Shown here: in pieces, positions 41,723 through 49,758 of the stretch
Position numbering within the stretch: position 1 is the first letter of the stretch
Layout: the number at the start of each line of letters is the position of its first letter
Source: Pantoea sp. 18069
GTDB lineage: Bacteria > Pseudomonadota > Gammaproteobacteria > Burkholderiales > Burkholderiaceae_C
Reading direction: 5' to 3'
Assembly: GCF_902706035.1 (NCBI RefSeq)
Contig: NZ_CACSJA010000016.1
Coordinates: 1 to 64,000 of the forward strand
Length of the DNA stretch: 64,000 nt
The notes under the pieces: generated by a model
The model's input: only the letters and a program-made list of their open reading frames with translations
Database searches by the model: none
What the model was told of the DNA's origin: nothing
Translations under genes and position numbers: made by a program

Positions 41723-42778
41723 CAAGGGCTGCGGCGCAGGGGCGGCCGCGGCGGGCGTGCCGCAGGCATGGCAAAAGCGCGAGAACGTGCTCTTGCGCGT
41801 CGCGCAGCTGCCGCAGCGGTCGAACAGGCCGATGCCGCAATGCGGGCAGAAATCGATGCCCGGGTCCTTGAGGTCGACGACGCGCTCGCAGCCTGGGCAG
41901 ACGCCCTTGGCCAGGCGCGACAGCGCCGTGTCGTAGCTCAGCTCCACGCGCCGCTGGGCATCGGGCATGGCCTCCTGGCGTTTTTGCCGCTCGAGGTAGC
42001 GGTTGAACGCCTGGATGGCCGCGCGGCCCAGCACCACCGTGAGCACAATGCCGACGATATAGCGCACATAGCCACCGTAATCCGGAAGATACGGCACGAG
42101 TTCGACGAAAAAGGCAAACAGCGCGAAGAAGATGAAGCCCCAGACGAACGGCCACCAGTTGCTGCGGCGCTTTTTCGCGAACAGCCAGCCCGCAACCAGC
42201 AGCAGCGGCAGGGTCAATGCCAGCCGGTAGAGGAACACGCGCAGCTCCTGCGCGCGCTGCGCCGCCTGCCATTGCGTGCGCGCGCCGTCGTTGAGCGCGC
42301 GCCATTCGCTTGCGGCACGCGACAGCGCCTGCTGGGCATCGAGTTGCTGCTGCTGCTGGGCCTCGACGGCCACGCCCGCGCGGCGCTCGGCTTCCTTGAG
42401 CTGGTCGAGCGCGCGCGTGCGCGCCAGCAGTTCAGCGTCCTGGTCCGCGCGCTGCGTGGCGCTGCGCGTCGCGACCCAGTTGTCGAAGGCTTCGCGCGCC
42501 GCGGCATAGGCCTTGCGCGCCGCGCGGTACTTGAGCTCGGCCTGCTCCAGCGCGCTCGCGGCTTGGTCGCGCAGCTGCTCGGCGGTCTGCTGCTGCAGCC
42601 TGACCTGCGCCGCGCGCTCGGGCGGCATGAAGTCTTCGATGCTTTGCACGCTCTCGACCTGCGGCAGGTCGCCGACCACCAGGCTGCCCAGCCCCACGAG
42701 GAACCAGGCAAACACGAAGGCCACCAGCCACAGGCCGCGGCGAAACCATTTCTCGGGCAGACGCAAGGCTTTGCTCAT
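41699..42778 (-). CDS. Membrane protein with coiled coil and C-terminal zinc ribbons
   Basis: The 359-residue protein begins with a transmembrane helix (about 14-36), then a long Ala/Gln/Arg-rich coiled coil (about 58-170), a cluster of about three hydrophobic helices (about 185-260), and a C-terminal tail with four CxxC pairs (CPGCERVVDLKDPGIDFCPH and CGSCATRKS, then CHACG), typical of double zinc ribbons. I do not recognise a characterised homologue. A strong ribosome site (AAGGAG) precedes the ATG. It is followed 15 bases upstream on the same strand by the LplT-like carrier, so both probably share a transcript. Its 3' end overlaps the diguanylate cyclase gene by 24 bases. Confidence 0.7.
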   Translation of the reverse strand: MSKALRLPEKWFRRGLWLVAFVFAWFLVGLGSLVVGDLPQVESVQSIEDFMPPERAAQVRLQQQTAEQLRDQAASALEQAELKYRAARKAYAAAREAFDNWVATRSATQRADQDAELLARTRALDQLKEAERRAGVAVEAQQQQQLDAQQALSRAASEWRALNDGARTQWQAAQRAQELRVFLYRLALTLPLLLVAGWLFAKKRRSNWWPFVWGFIFFALFAFFVELVPYLPDYGGYVRYIVGIVLTVVLGRAAIQAFNRYLERQKRQEAMPDAQRRVELSYDTALSRLAKGVCPGCERVVDLKDPGIDFCPHCGIGLFDRCGSCATRKSTFSRFCHACGTPAAAAPAPQPLSDSQVLD

Positions 42779-42793
42779 GGATGCTCCTTGGAC

Positions 42794-44137
42794 TCAGGAT
42801 TCAACAGGCGCGCGCTGGCGCACCAGGGCCAGGCAGCGCGACAGGTATTCGGGCACCAGCAGGAACACCGCCATCGACACCAGCAGATTGGCGCCCGCGA
42901 TGATCAGGAACAGCTGCGGAATGCTGCAGCCCGCGGACAGCAGCGCGCCCGCGATCACGCTGCTCGCAACCATGAACAGCGCATTGAGAATATTGTTCGC
43001 GGCAATGATGCGCGCGCGGTGCGTGGGCTGGCTGCGCAGCTGGACCAGCGCGTACATCGGCACGCTGTAGATCCCTACCGCCATCGACAGCAGCAGCAGG
43101 TCGGCGACCACGCGCCAGTGCGCGGGCCGGGCCAGGAAGGCCGACACATCCATCAGACTGGCTGGCGGCAGGCTGCGCACGGCCAGGTACAGGTCGGCAG
43201 CGAACAGGCTCATGCCCAGCGCGCCCAGCGGCACCAGGCCGATCTCGACTTGCGCGCGGCTCAGGCGCTCGCACAGCAGCGCGCCCACGCCCACACCCAC
43301 GGAAAACACCACCAGCAGCAGCGCCGCGACCTGCTCGCTGCCGTGCAGCACCTCTTTCGCGAACGCCGGAAACTGGGCCAGGAACACCGCGCCGAAGAAC
43401 CACATCCAGCTGATGCCCAGCAGCGAGCGGAACACCACGGGCTGCGCATGCGCGAGCCGCAGGTTGCGCCAGGTCTCGCTGAACAGGTTCCAGTTGACGC
43501 GCAGACCCGGGTCGGTCGCCGGCCCTGCGGGAATGAACTGCGCCGACAGCCGCCCCAGCAGCGCGAGCACCAAGCCGGCCACCGCGACCTGCAGATGGCC
43601 CACCTCGGGCACGGCCACCAGCAGGCCACCGGCCACATTGCCCAGCAGGATGGCGACAAAAGTGCCCATCTCCACCATGCCATTGCCGCCCGTGAGCTCG
43701 CGCTCGGACAGCACCTGGGGCAGGTAGGCGAACTTCGCCGGGCCGAACAGCGTCGAATGCGTGCCCATCAGGAAAATGCAGGCCAGCAGCAGCGGCACGT
43801 TCTGCACCAGCATGCCCCAGGCGACCAGCGCCATGATCGCGATCTCGAGGTTCTTGGTCAGCACGAAAATGCGCCGCTTGTCCCATTTGTCGGCGAGCTG
43901 GCCCGACGTTGCCGAGAACAGCAGATAGGGCAGGATGAACAGCGCGCCTATCACCAGCCCGGCGTGCGAAGGCGGCAGCCAGGACACGCTCAGCTGGTAG
44001 GTCACCAGGACGGTGAACGCGAACTTGAACAGGTTGTCGTTCGCCGCGCCCGCGAACTGGGTCCAGAAAAAAGGGCCGAAGCGGCGCTGGCGCAGCAGCG
44101 CGTACTGGTTGGGGCGGTCCGCGCCATCGTCATGCAT
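42794..44137 (-). CDS. MFS transporter, LplT-like (lysophospholipid carrier type)
   Basis: The 447-residue major-facilitator protein starts QRRFGPFFWTQFAGAANDNL, the block that marks LplT and the transporter half of Aas/LplT fusions, and continues with about twelve membrane segments. QLADKWDKRRIFVLTKNLEI is the loop 2-3 motif, and GTHSTLFGPAKFAYLPQVL is also LplT-like. LplT flips lyso-phosphatidylethanolamine inward for re-acylation. No acyltransferase (aas) gene is adjacent, but outer-membrane phospholipase A in the same window would make such lysolipids. The ATG at 44137 has AAGGA upstream; a second ATG is at 44133 in another frame. Confidence 0.85.
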   Translation of the reverse strand: MHDDGADRPNQYALLRQRRFGPFFWTQFAGAANDNLFKFAFTVLVTYQLSVSWLPPSHAGLVIGALFILPYLLFSATSGQLADKWDKRRIFVLTKNLEIAIMALVAWGMLVQNVPLLLACIFLMGTHSTLFGPAKFAYLPQVLSERELTGGNGMVEMGTFVAILLGNVAGGLLVAVPEVGHLQVAVAGLVLALLGRLSAQFIPAGPATDPGLRVNWNLFSETWRNLRLAHAQPVVFRSLLGISWMWFFGAVFLAQFPAFAKEVLHGSEQVAALLLVVFSVGVGVGALLCERLSRAQVEIGLVPLGALGMSLFAADLYLAVRSLPPASLMDVSAFLARPAHWRVVADLLLLSMAVGIYSVPMYALVQLRSQPTHRARIIAANNILNALFMVASSVIAGALLSAGCSIPQLFLIIAGANLLVSMAVFLLVPEYLSRCLALVRQRAPVES

Positions 44138-44180
44138 GCCGGCAATCCTTCAGGTGTAAGCAGCCGGCATTGTGCCGCGC

Positions 44181-45017
44181 TCAGGACGCGCGGCGCGGGG
44201 TCTTGCGGGCCGCCGTGGTCTTGGTTGCCGCAGGCTTGCGCGGCGCAGCCTTGGGCGCGGCAGCTGCCGGGGCCGGGGCTGGCTTGCGCGGCGCGGCCTT
44301 CTTTGCCGCAGGCGCGGGGGCCTTGGCTGCGGGCCTGGTAGTTGAGGGCATGGCCGCCGCCGCAGGCACGGCCTTGGCCAGGTCTGCTGCGGACTGCATC
44401 GCGCTGCGCGCGAACTCGCCGGCCATCTGCGTGCCGGCTTCCATGACTTTCTGGCCTGCGGGCTCCTGCAGCGCCTGGGTCGCGATCTGCTGGAACTGCT
44501 GGGTCAACGCGCCCCACCACTGCAGCGGGTCGACGGCGCCGGTGGCAGGACCGCCTGCGGCCGCAGCCGGGTCGGCCCCCGCAGGGGCCTCCGCGGGCGG
44601 CGTGGCAGGCGCTGGCGCTGGCGCTGGCGGGGGCGCAGCGCTGACTGGCGCAGCGGCGGCCGCCGTGCCGGCCTCAGGCATCTTGAACGGCGAGGCCTTG
44701 GCCCAATCGTTGATGCCGCCCTGCATGCTCTGCAGCGCGGCCAGGGTCATCTTCTGCACTTCGAGGGCCTGGATCGTCGCCGTGAGCGCGCGGCCATTCT
44801 GTTCGAGCCAGAACTGCACGGCACGCAGCTCCTGGATGCGCTTGTCGATTTCCTCGACGCTGACCGTGGGTGCGACCCACTGCGCCATTCCCGCCAGTGG
44901 CGCCTCGGCACCGGCGCCCGCAGCACCGGCCGCGCCCTGCGACAGGCTTTGCAGGAATTCAAAGCCGGGAATGAATTTGGCAAAGCCGAAAGGATCGGAA
45001 CCGTTGGGATTGCTCAT
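44181..45017 (-). CDS. phaM: PhaM-like polyhydroxybutyrate granule protein
   Basis: The 278-residue protein has the two-part design of PhaM from Ralstonia (Cupriavidus): an N-terminal conserved domain (DPFGFAKFIPGFEFLQSLSQ, then SVEEIDKRIQELRAVQFWLE) and a C-terminal Ala/Pro/Lys-rich tail (AAKKAAPRKPAP, APRKPAATKTTAARKTPRR) like histone H1 tails. PhaM activates PHB synthase and ties granules to the nucleoid. Between them lies a low-complexity Ala/Pro linker and a second amphipathic helix. The tail could bind DNA. phaC is not in the window. Reading is by pattern; a PhaF-like phasin is the alternative. Confidence 0.78.
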   Translation of the reverse strand: MSNPNGSDPFGFAKFIPGFEFLQSLSQGAAGAAGAGAEAPLAGMAQWVAPTVSVEEIDKRIQELRAVQFWLEQNGRALTATIQALEVQKMTLAALQSMQGGINDWAKASPFKMPEAGTAAAAAPVSAAPPPAPAPAPATPPAEAPAGADPAAAAGGPATGAVDPLQWWGALTQQFQQIATQALQEPAGQKVMEAGTQMAGEFARSAMQSAADLAKAVPAAAAMPSTTRPAAKAPAPAAKKAAPRKPAPAPAAAAPKAAPRKPAATKTTAARKTPRRAS

Positions 45018-45177
45018 CGCCTACCTCGCTGGGGAAATGGAGACATCATGCAACAACCCCAGCCGGGCCGGGGCCGCACCACGATAACTACTGTAGCGGC
45101 GATCCAGCGTTCGCACCACCATGCTGTCCACAAAAATTGGCATGCCCCGGCATGGGGGCAGCAAGGGCCGTGCCTTG

Positions 45178-45693
45178 TTAATGCGCGTGACCGTGACCGT
45201 GGCCATGGTCCGCAGCAGCGGTCGCGCCTGCGGGCGCCGCAGTCGCCACGGGCAGGCGCAGGTGCAGGCGCGACAGCTCGCCCTTGGCGTCCTTGAACTC
45301 CAGCGTGACCGGCACTTCACTGCCCTTGAGCAGCGGCGCCTTGAGTTGCTGCAGCATCAGATGGTGGCCGCCCGACTTGAGCTCGACCGTCTTGCCCGCG
45401 GGCAGCGGCAGTGCGCTGATGGCGCGCATGCGCATCACGTCGCCATCCATCTTCATTTCGTGCACTTCGGCCACGCCGGCCGCGGGCGAGCGCACGCCGA
45501 CCAGCGTCATCGATTCGCGCGCCTTCAGGCGCATGAAGCCGCCCGTGCCCTGCTGGCCGGGGACCGTGGCCCGGACCCAGGCGCCTTCGACCTCGACATG
45601 CGCGGCTTCGGGGTGGGCCAACGCGTTGCCGGCAAAACCGGCCACAAGGGCGGCGGCGACGATGAAAGGGGAAATCCATTGGTTCTTTGTCAT
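45178..45693 (-). CDS. Periplasmic copper chaperone PCu(A)C
   Basis: A 171-residue periplasmic protein with a signal peptide (about 26 residues, ending ALA) and the complete copper(I) site H-x10-M-x21-H-x-M: His78, Met89, His111 and Met113. PCu(A)C delivers copper to cytochrome c oxidase. The C-terminus ends in a His-rich tail (ADHGHGHGHAH) that could add a second, likely copper(II), site. It follows the DUF2946-like gene on the same strand, with 109 bases between. No sco gene is present, so assembly partners lie elsewhere. About 160 bases upstream of its 3' end, to the PhaM gene, hold nothing I can name. Confidence 0.92.
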   Translation of the reverse strand: MTKNQWISPFIVAAALVAGFAGNALAHPEAAHVEVEGAWVRATVPGQQGTGGFMRLKARESMTLVGVRSPAAGVAEVHEMKMDGDVMRMRAISALPLPAGKTVELKSGGHHLMLQQLKAPLLKGSEVPVTLEFKDAKGELSRLHLRLPVATAAPAGATAAADHGHGHGHAH

Positions 45694-45802
45694 GCGAATG
45701 CTCTAGTCCCCTGCGGGGAGTTTGTGTGATGAAAGCGTCCGGGGCCAGGCCCGGGAAAAACAAGGGTCTGCGCCGCGCAGGCGCGGCCAGCCCTTTCAGT
45801 CA

Positions 45803-46183
45803 TCACACAGGCGGCCCCCGCGCCGGCGGCGGGCAAGCCGTTGGCACTGGCGTCCAGGCCATGGCCTGCGGGCGCTGCGGCTGCGCGGCATACGGCGCCG
45901 CGGCCAGCTGCGCGCCCGGCGTCGGCGGCGGCGCGGCCAGCTGCGGCAGGCACTGCGGGCAGTCGAGCCCATGCAGCGCATGCGCCAGGCCGTCCACGTC
46001 GGGCCCCAGCACATAGCTGCGGTGGCCCGCGCCCGAACACACGGCATCGAGGCTGCGTGCCTGGACCCAGGGCGTGAACAGCCCGGCAACCAGCACCAGC
46101 AGCCAGGCGGCCAGGAGGGCGCGCACCAGCCCCGTCTGCCGCGAGGGCAGCAACGCAGGGGAGGAGGAGCGCAGCCAGGACAT
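45803..46183 (-). CDS. DUF2946-like small membrane/secreted protein
   Basis: A small protein (126 residues from the ATG at 46183; 135 if the ATG at 46210 is used) with one N-terminal hydrophobic helix (VRALLAAWLLVLVAGLFTPW) and a cysteine motif LDCPQCLPQL, which resembles the CPxC motif of DUF2946. The end is Pro-rich. DUF2946 genes often accompany copper-handling genes; here PCu(A)C follows on the same strand, which supports a metal-related role. Function is not established. I prefer 46183 because the product then begins just before the membrane helix. Confidence 0.6.
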   Translation of the reverse strand: MSWLRSSSPALLPSRQTGLVRALLAAWLLVLVAGLFTPWVQARSLDAVCSGAGHRSYVLGPDVDGLAHALHGLDCPQCLPQLAAPPPTPGAQLAAAPYAAQPQRPQAMAWTPVPTACPPPARGPPV

Positions 46184-46308
46184 CCTCGCATTGTAGGCAG
46201 GGGCCGTCATCTGCGGGACGCAAGACCCTTGCGCGATCGCCTAGCATGGCGTGCAGCCAGCGCGACGGGCGTCCTCGTCGCTTCCTTCCCCGACCATCAA
46301 GGATTCCC

Positions 46309-46956
46309 ATGCTCCAGCTCTGTGGTTTTTCTGCCAGCAACTACTACAACAAAGTCAAGCTCGCGCTGCTAGAGAAAGGCGTGGCGTTCGAGGAAGAGCT
46401 CGCCTGGCTCGGTGAAACCGACCCCGCGGCTTCGCCGCTGGGCAAGGTGCCCTACCTGCGCACGCAGCAGGGTGCGCTCAGCGAGTCGGCGGTGATACTC
46501 GAATATATCGAGGCCGCCCATCCCGCGCAGCCGCTGCTGCCTGCCGACCCGTTCGCCGCGGCCAAGGTGCGCGAGCTGTGCCTGTACCTCGACCTGCACC
46601 TCGAACTCGTGGCGCGCAACCTCTACCCCCAGGCCTTCTTCGGCGGCAAGGTCAGCGACGGCGTGCGCGATCGCACCATGGTCCAGCTCGACAAGAACGC
46701 CCGGGCGCTGGGCCAGCTCGCACGCTGGAGCCCGTTCATCGCGGGCGAACAGTTCACGCTGGCCGACTGCTGCGCGATCGCCCACCTGCCGCTGGTCAGC
46801 GCCGCGAGCAAGGTCGTCGGCGGCCGCGACGTGCTCGCCGACCTGCCGGTGCGCGACTATCTGGCACGCATGGGCGAGCGCCCGGCAGTGCAGCAAATGC
46901 AGGCTGACCGCAAGTCCAATACCGCGCAGTTGCTGGCGCGCATGGTGCCGAAGTGA
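46309..46956 (+). CDS. Glutathione S-transferase family protein
   Basis: The 215-residue protein has an N-terminal thioredoxin-like domain with FSASNYYNKVKLALLEKGV in place of the usual CPYC, the cis-proline region GKVPYLRT, and ESAVILEYIEAAHPAQPLLP, followed by an all-helical C-terminal domain (FTLADCCAIAHLPLVSAASK). It is cytosolic. The active residue is probably the Ser in the first helix, suggesting glutathione conjugation or peroxidase activity on unknown substrates. The ATG at 46309 follows AAGGA 6 bases upstream. Monocistronic, with the repeat-rich gap behind it. Confidence 0.88.
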   Translation: MLQLCGFSASNYYNKVKLALLEKGVAFEEELAWLGETDPAASPLGKVPYLRTQQGALSESAVILEYIEAAHPAQPLLPADPFAAAKVRELCLYLDLHLELVARNLYPQAFFGGKVSDGVRDRTMVQLDKNARALGQLARWSPFIAGEQFTLADCCAIAHLPLVSAASKVVGGRDVLADLPVRDYLARMGERPAVQQMQADRKSNTAQLLARMVPK

Positions 46957-47655
46957 ACTTGGCTTGAGGGCGGGGCGCTCATCCTTCGACAAGATGCCCT
47001 GCGCCAGGCTCTCAAGAAACAGCTTTTTTGATCAAATAAATCAATGACTTAGCAATGGTCGGTTTTGTGCAAACAGCGGTCGCAAAGTCATGATTTTTTC
47101 CAAAACGAATAGCTAATGGCCGTTCGCCCTGAGCTTGCCTAGGCGGGTCCGTCGAAGGGTGTCTCCACCCTAGGCCAGTGCGCCAGTTCATCCTTCGACA
47201 GGCTCTCAAGAAACAGCTTTTCCCCCCAAATAAATCAATGACTTAGAAAGTGACCGATTTGGGCAAACAGCGGCGATGAGTGGCCTACGCTCAAAAGACT
47301 GACCCTTCGACAAGCTCAGGGTGAACGGGAAAAACCGTTCGTGGTGAGCCTCGCTCGGCGCGCCCGTCGCACCATGAACGGCCTGCCCTCATGCCACGCT
47401 GTTTCTTGTTAACGCATTGCGAGACTTCGTCTCGCTTACCCCGCTCAGGACGAACGGGATTTTGAGGCCGTGCTTTAACTTGAGCACGCTGTTTCTTGTC
47501 AACGCATTGCGAGACCCGTCTCGCTTACCCCGCTCAGGACGAGCGGGGGCGCAAACACCGGCCTCAAACTCCCAGCAGCCGTTCGCCCTGAGCCCGTCGA
47601 AGGGCGTTTCAGGGCGTACCGTATCTCCGCCAAACCTGCACGGTGCCTTGGAAGC
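46957..47655. repeat. Intergenic repeat family, copy B with internal duplications
   Basis: This 699-base gap between the convergent GST and recD genes has no credible gene and consists of repeat units. One unit of about 78 bases occurs at 47009-47085 and 47203-47280 (both CTCAAGAAACAGC ... AAATAAATCAATGACTTAG). Another of about 59 bases occurs at 47399-47457 and 47489-47547 (CTGTTTCTTG, AACGCATTGCGAGAC, CGCTTACCCCGCTCAGGACG). The part 47195-47460 is the reverse complement of copy A. Motifs CCCTTCGACAAGCTCAGGG and its inverse CCTGAGC appear several times and can pair. Confidence 0.8.
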
Positions 47656-49758
47656 TCAATCAACCCAAGGCGCCAACTCGTCCGGCGGTGCCGAAGAAGG
47701 CGCCTCCCGCGCCGCAAGCGCCTCCTGCTGCAGAAACCGCAGCAGCCCGCTGGCGCGTTGCGTGGGGCTGTGGATGGCCGTGGCCAGCAGGCCCGGCGCC
47801 TGGGCCATCAAGGTGAAGGCCTTGCGGGCGCGCGTGATGCCGGTATAGACCAGCTCGCGGCCGAGCACGCTGCCCGCATGGGCCGACAGCACCAGCGCCG
47901 TGTGCTCGAATTCCGAACCCTGGCTCTTGTGCACCGTCATCGCAAACGCGGTCTCGACATGCGCCAGCCGGCTCACGCCTACGGCGCGCAACTCGGGCCC
48001 GTCCATGAAATACACGCGCAGCCCGGCGCCGGGTGCCGCGCCCGGCAGCGCCACGCCGATGTCGCCGTTGAACACGCCCAGCGCCGCATCGTTGCGCGTG
48101 ACCATGACCGGCCGGCCCGCATACCACTCGCCGCGCGGCGTGATTGCGCTCTGGGCCGCGAGCGCTTTCTCGACGGCGCGGTTGAGCCCTGCCACGCCCC
48201 AATCGCCTTCGCGCACCGCGCACAGCAGGCGAAAGCGTTCGAACGCGATAAGCACGCTGCGCACCCATTCGGCATGGGTTTCGGCCGCCATGGGCAGCGC
48301 CGGGCGCGCGGCCAGTGCCTGCGCAAACGCCTGGTAGTTCACACGGCCTGGCGCATCCTCTACGGCCATCTGCCAGACGCTGGTCGCGGGCGTGCCTTCG
48401 CGCATGCGCAGCACCCCGCCCTCGCCGGCCTGCAGCAGCGCCAGCGCGCGTGCGCTGTCGCCGCAGTTCACGGCCTGGGCGAGCTGGCCTATGGGGCCGC
48501 CAAAGCGCCGGCTGGTCCTAAGCATCACGGTCTGCTGGGCCAGCGGCAATGCCTGATCGGCATCCGCGAGATAGGCGTGCGGCAACTGCTGGCCGGCCGC
48601 GGCCAGCGCATAGCGCGCGGTCCCGGGCGTGTAATGGCCGGCTTCGGCGCTGCGGCACAGGTCGCCGAGCACGGCGCCGGCTTCAACCGACGCGAGCTGG
48701 TCCTTGTCGCCGAGGAACACCACGCGCGCCGTGGCCGGCAGCGCGTCGAGCAGCGCGGCCATCATTTCGAGGTGGATCATCGACGCTTCGTCGACGATCA
48801 GCACGTCCACGTCCAGCGGCTTGCCGTGGTGGAACGCAAACGCCCGGGTATCGGGGCGTGCGCCCAGCAGCGAGTGCAGCGTGCGCGCCGCGCCCACGCG
48901 CTGCACCAGCGCTTCGAGATCGAGCGCGCCGCCCAGGCTGGCGTGCAAATCCTTGAGCGAGGCGTCGATGGATTGCTTGAGCCGCGCCGCGGCCTTGCCC
49001 GTGGGCGCGGCCAGCGCCACGCGCAGCCGCTCGGGTTCGGGCGCGGTCGCGAACAGCAGCGCCAGCAGGCGCGCCACCGTATAGGTCTTGCCCGTGCCCG
49101 GCCCGCCGGTGATCACCGAGAAGCGGCCGCGCAGCGCGACCGCGCAGGCCAGGCGCTGCCAGTCGAAAGCCTCGGGCGACGGCGCGAACATCCTGGCCAG
49201 CCAGTTCTTCACTTCGGCCGCATCGACCGGCAGCACGGCCGTGCTGCGCGCGGTGATCTGCGCCGCGACCTGGCGCTCATAGTCCCAGTAGCGGCGCAGA
49301 TAAAGCAAGGGCGCGTCGGCGGGCCCGCCCAGCACCAGCGGCTGGCCCTGGTCGGGCGCGCTGTCGGCGACGCGCACCAGCGGGCTGCGCGCCAGCGCCT
49401 GCTGCCAGGGCGCGAGCCGCGTGGGCAACTGCGCCCAGAGCGCGTGGAGGCCGTCCTGCGCGTCCGCGGGCCAGGCCAGCACCGCGTTCGGCTCGGCGAC
49501 CAGCGTGGCCAGCGGCAGACAGCTGTGGCCGCGGCCTTCCATCTGCACCAGCATGGCCGTGGCCACGAGCAGCGCGGGCGCGGCCTCGGGGTCCTGCGCG
49601 GCAATGAAGCGCGCCAGCGCGGTGTCGAGGTGGCGCAGCAGGCCTTGCTCGCTCCAGTCGCGCAAGGTGGAGAGCACGTCCGCCGGCGTGGCCGGGGGCG
49701 GCGCTGCGGTTTCCTGATCGGCAAACAGGTCAAGGGTCAGGTTGTCGACGGGTTTCAT
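47656..49758 (-). CDS. recD: Exodeoxyribonuclease V alpha subunit RecD
   Basis: RecD is the 5'-3' helicase motor of the RecBCD double-strand-break repair nuclease. The 700-residue product has the Walker A ITGGPGTGKTYTVARLL (Lys224), Walker B VLIVDEASMIHLEM, and the C-terminal UvrD-like motif AMTVHKSQGSEFEHTALVLS with YTGITRARKAFTL. It is longer than the enterobacterial RecD, mainly at the N-terminus. The start overlaps the recB stop (ATGA). It is the last gene of the recC-recB-recD operon and ends next to the repeat-rich gap. Confidence 0.96.
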   Translation of the reverse strand: MKPVDNLTLDLFADQETAAPPPATPADVLSTLRDWSEQGLLRHLDTALARFIAAQDPEAAPALLVATAMLVQMEGRGHSCLPLATLVAEPNAVLAWPADAQDGLHALWAQLPTRLAPWQQALARSPLVRVADSAPDQGQPLVLGGPADAPLLYLRRYWDYERQVAAQITARSTAVLPVDAAEVKNWLARMFAPSPEAFDWQRLACAVALRGRFSVITGGPGTGKTYTVARLLALLFATAPEPERLRVALAAPTGKAAARLKQSIDASLKDLHASLGGALDLEALVQRVGAARTLHSLLGARPDTRAFAFHHGKPLDVDVLIVDEASMIHLEMMAALLDALPATARVVFLGDKDQLASVEAGAVLGDLCRSAEAGHYTPGTARYALAAAGQQLPHAYLADADQALPLAQQTVMLRTSRRFGGPIGQLAQAVNCGDSARALALLQAGEGGVLRMREGTPATSVWQMAVEDAPGRVNYQAFAQALAARPALPMAAETHAEWVRSVLIAFERFRLLCAVREGDWGVAGLNRAVEKALAAQSAITPRGEWYAGRPVMVTRNDAALGVFNGDIGVALPGAAPGAGLRVYFMDGPELRAVGVSRLAHVETAFAMTVHKSQGSEFEHTALVLSAHAGSVLGRELVYTGITRARKAFTLMAQAPGLLATAIHSPTQRASGLLRFLQQEALAAREAPSSAPPDELAPWVD

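Noticed and set aside
46957..47655. Repeat-rich gap as a CRISPR array
   Set aside because: Units differ in length, are only partly conserved, occur in both orientations across the window, and no cas genes are near.
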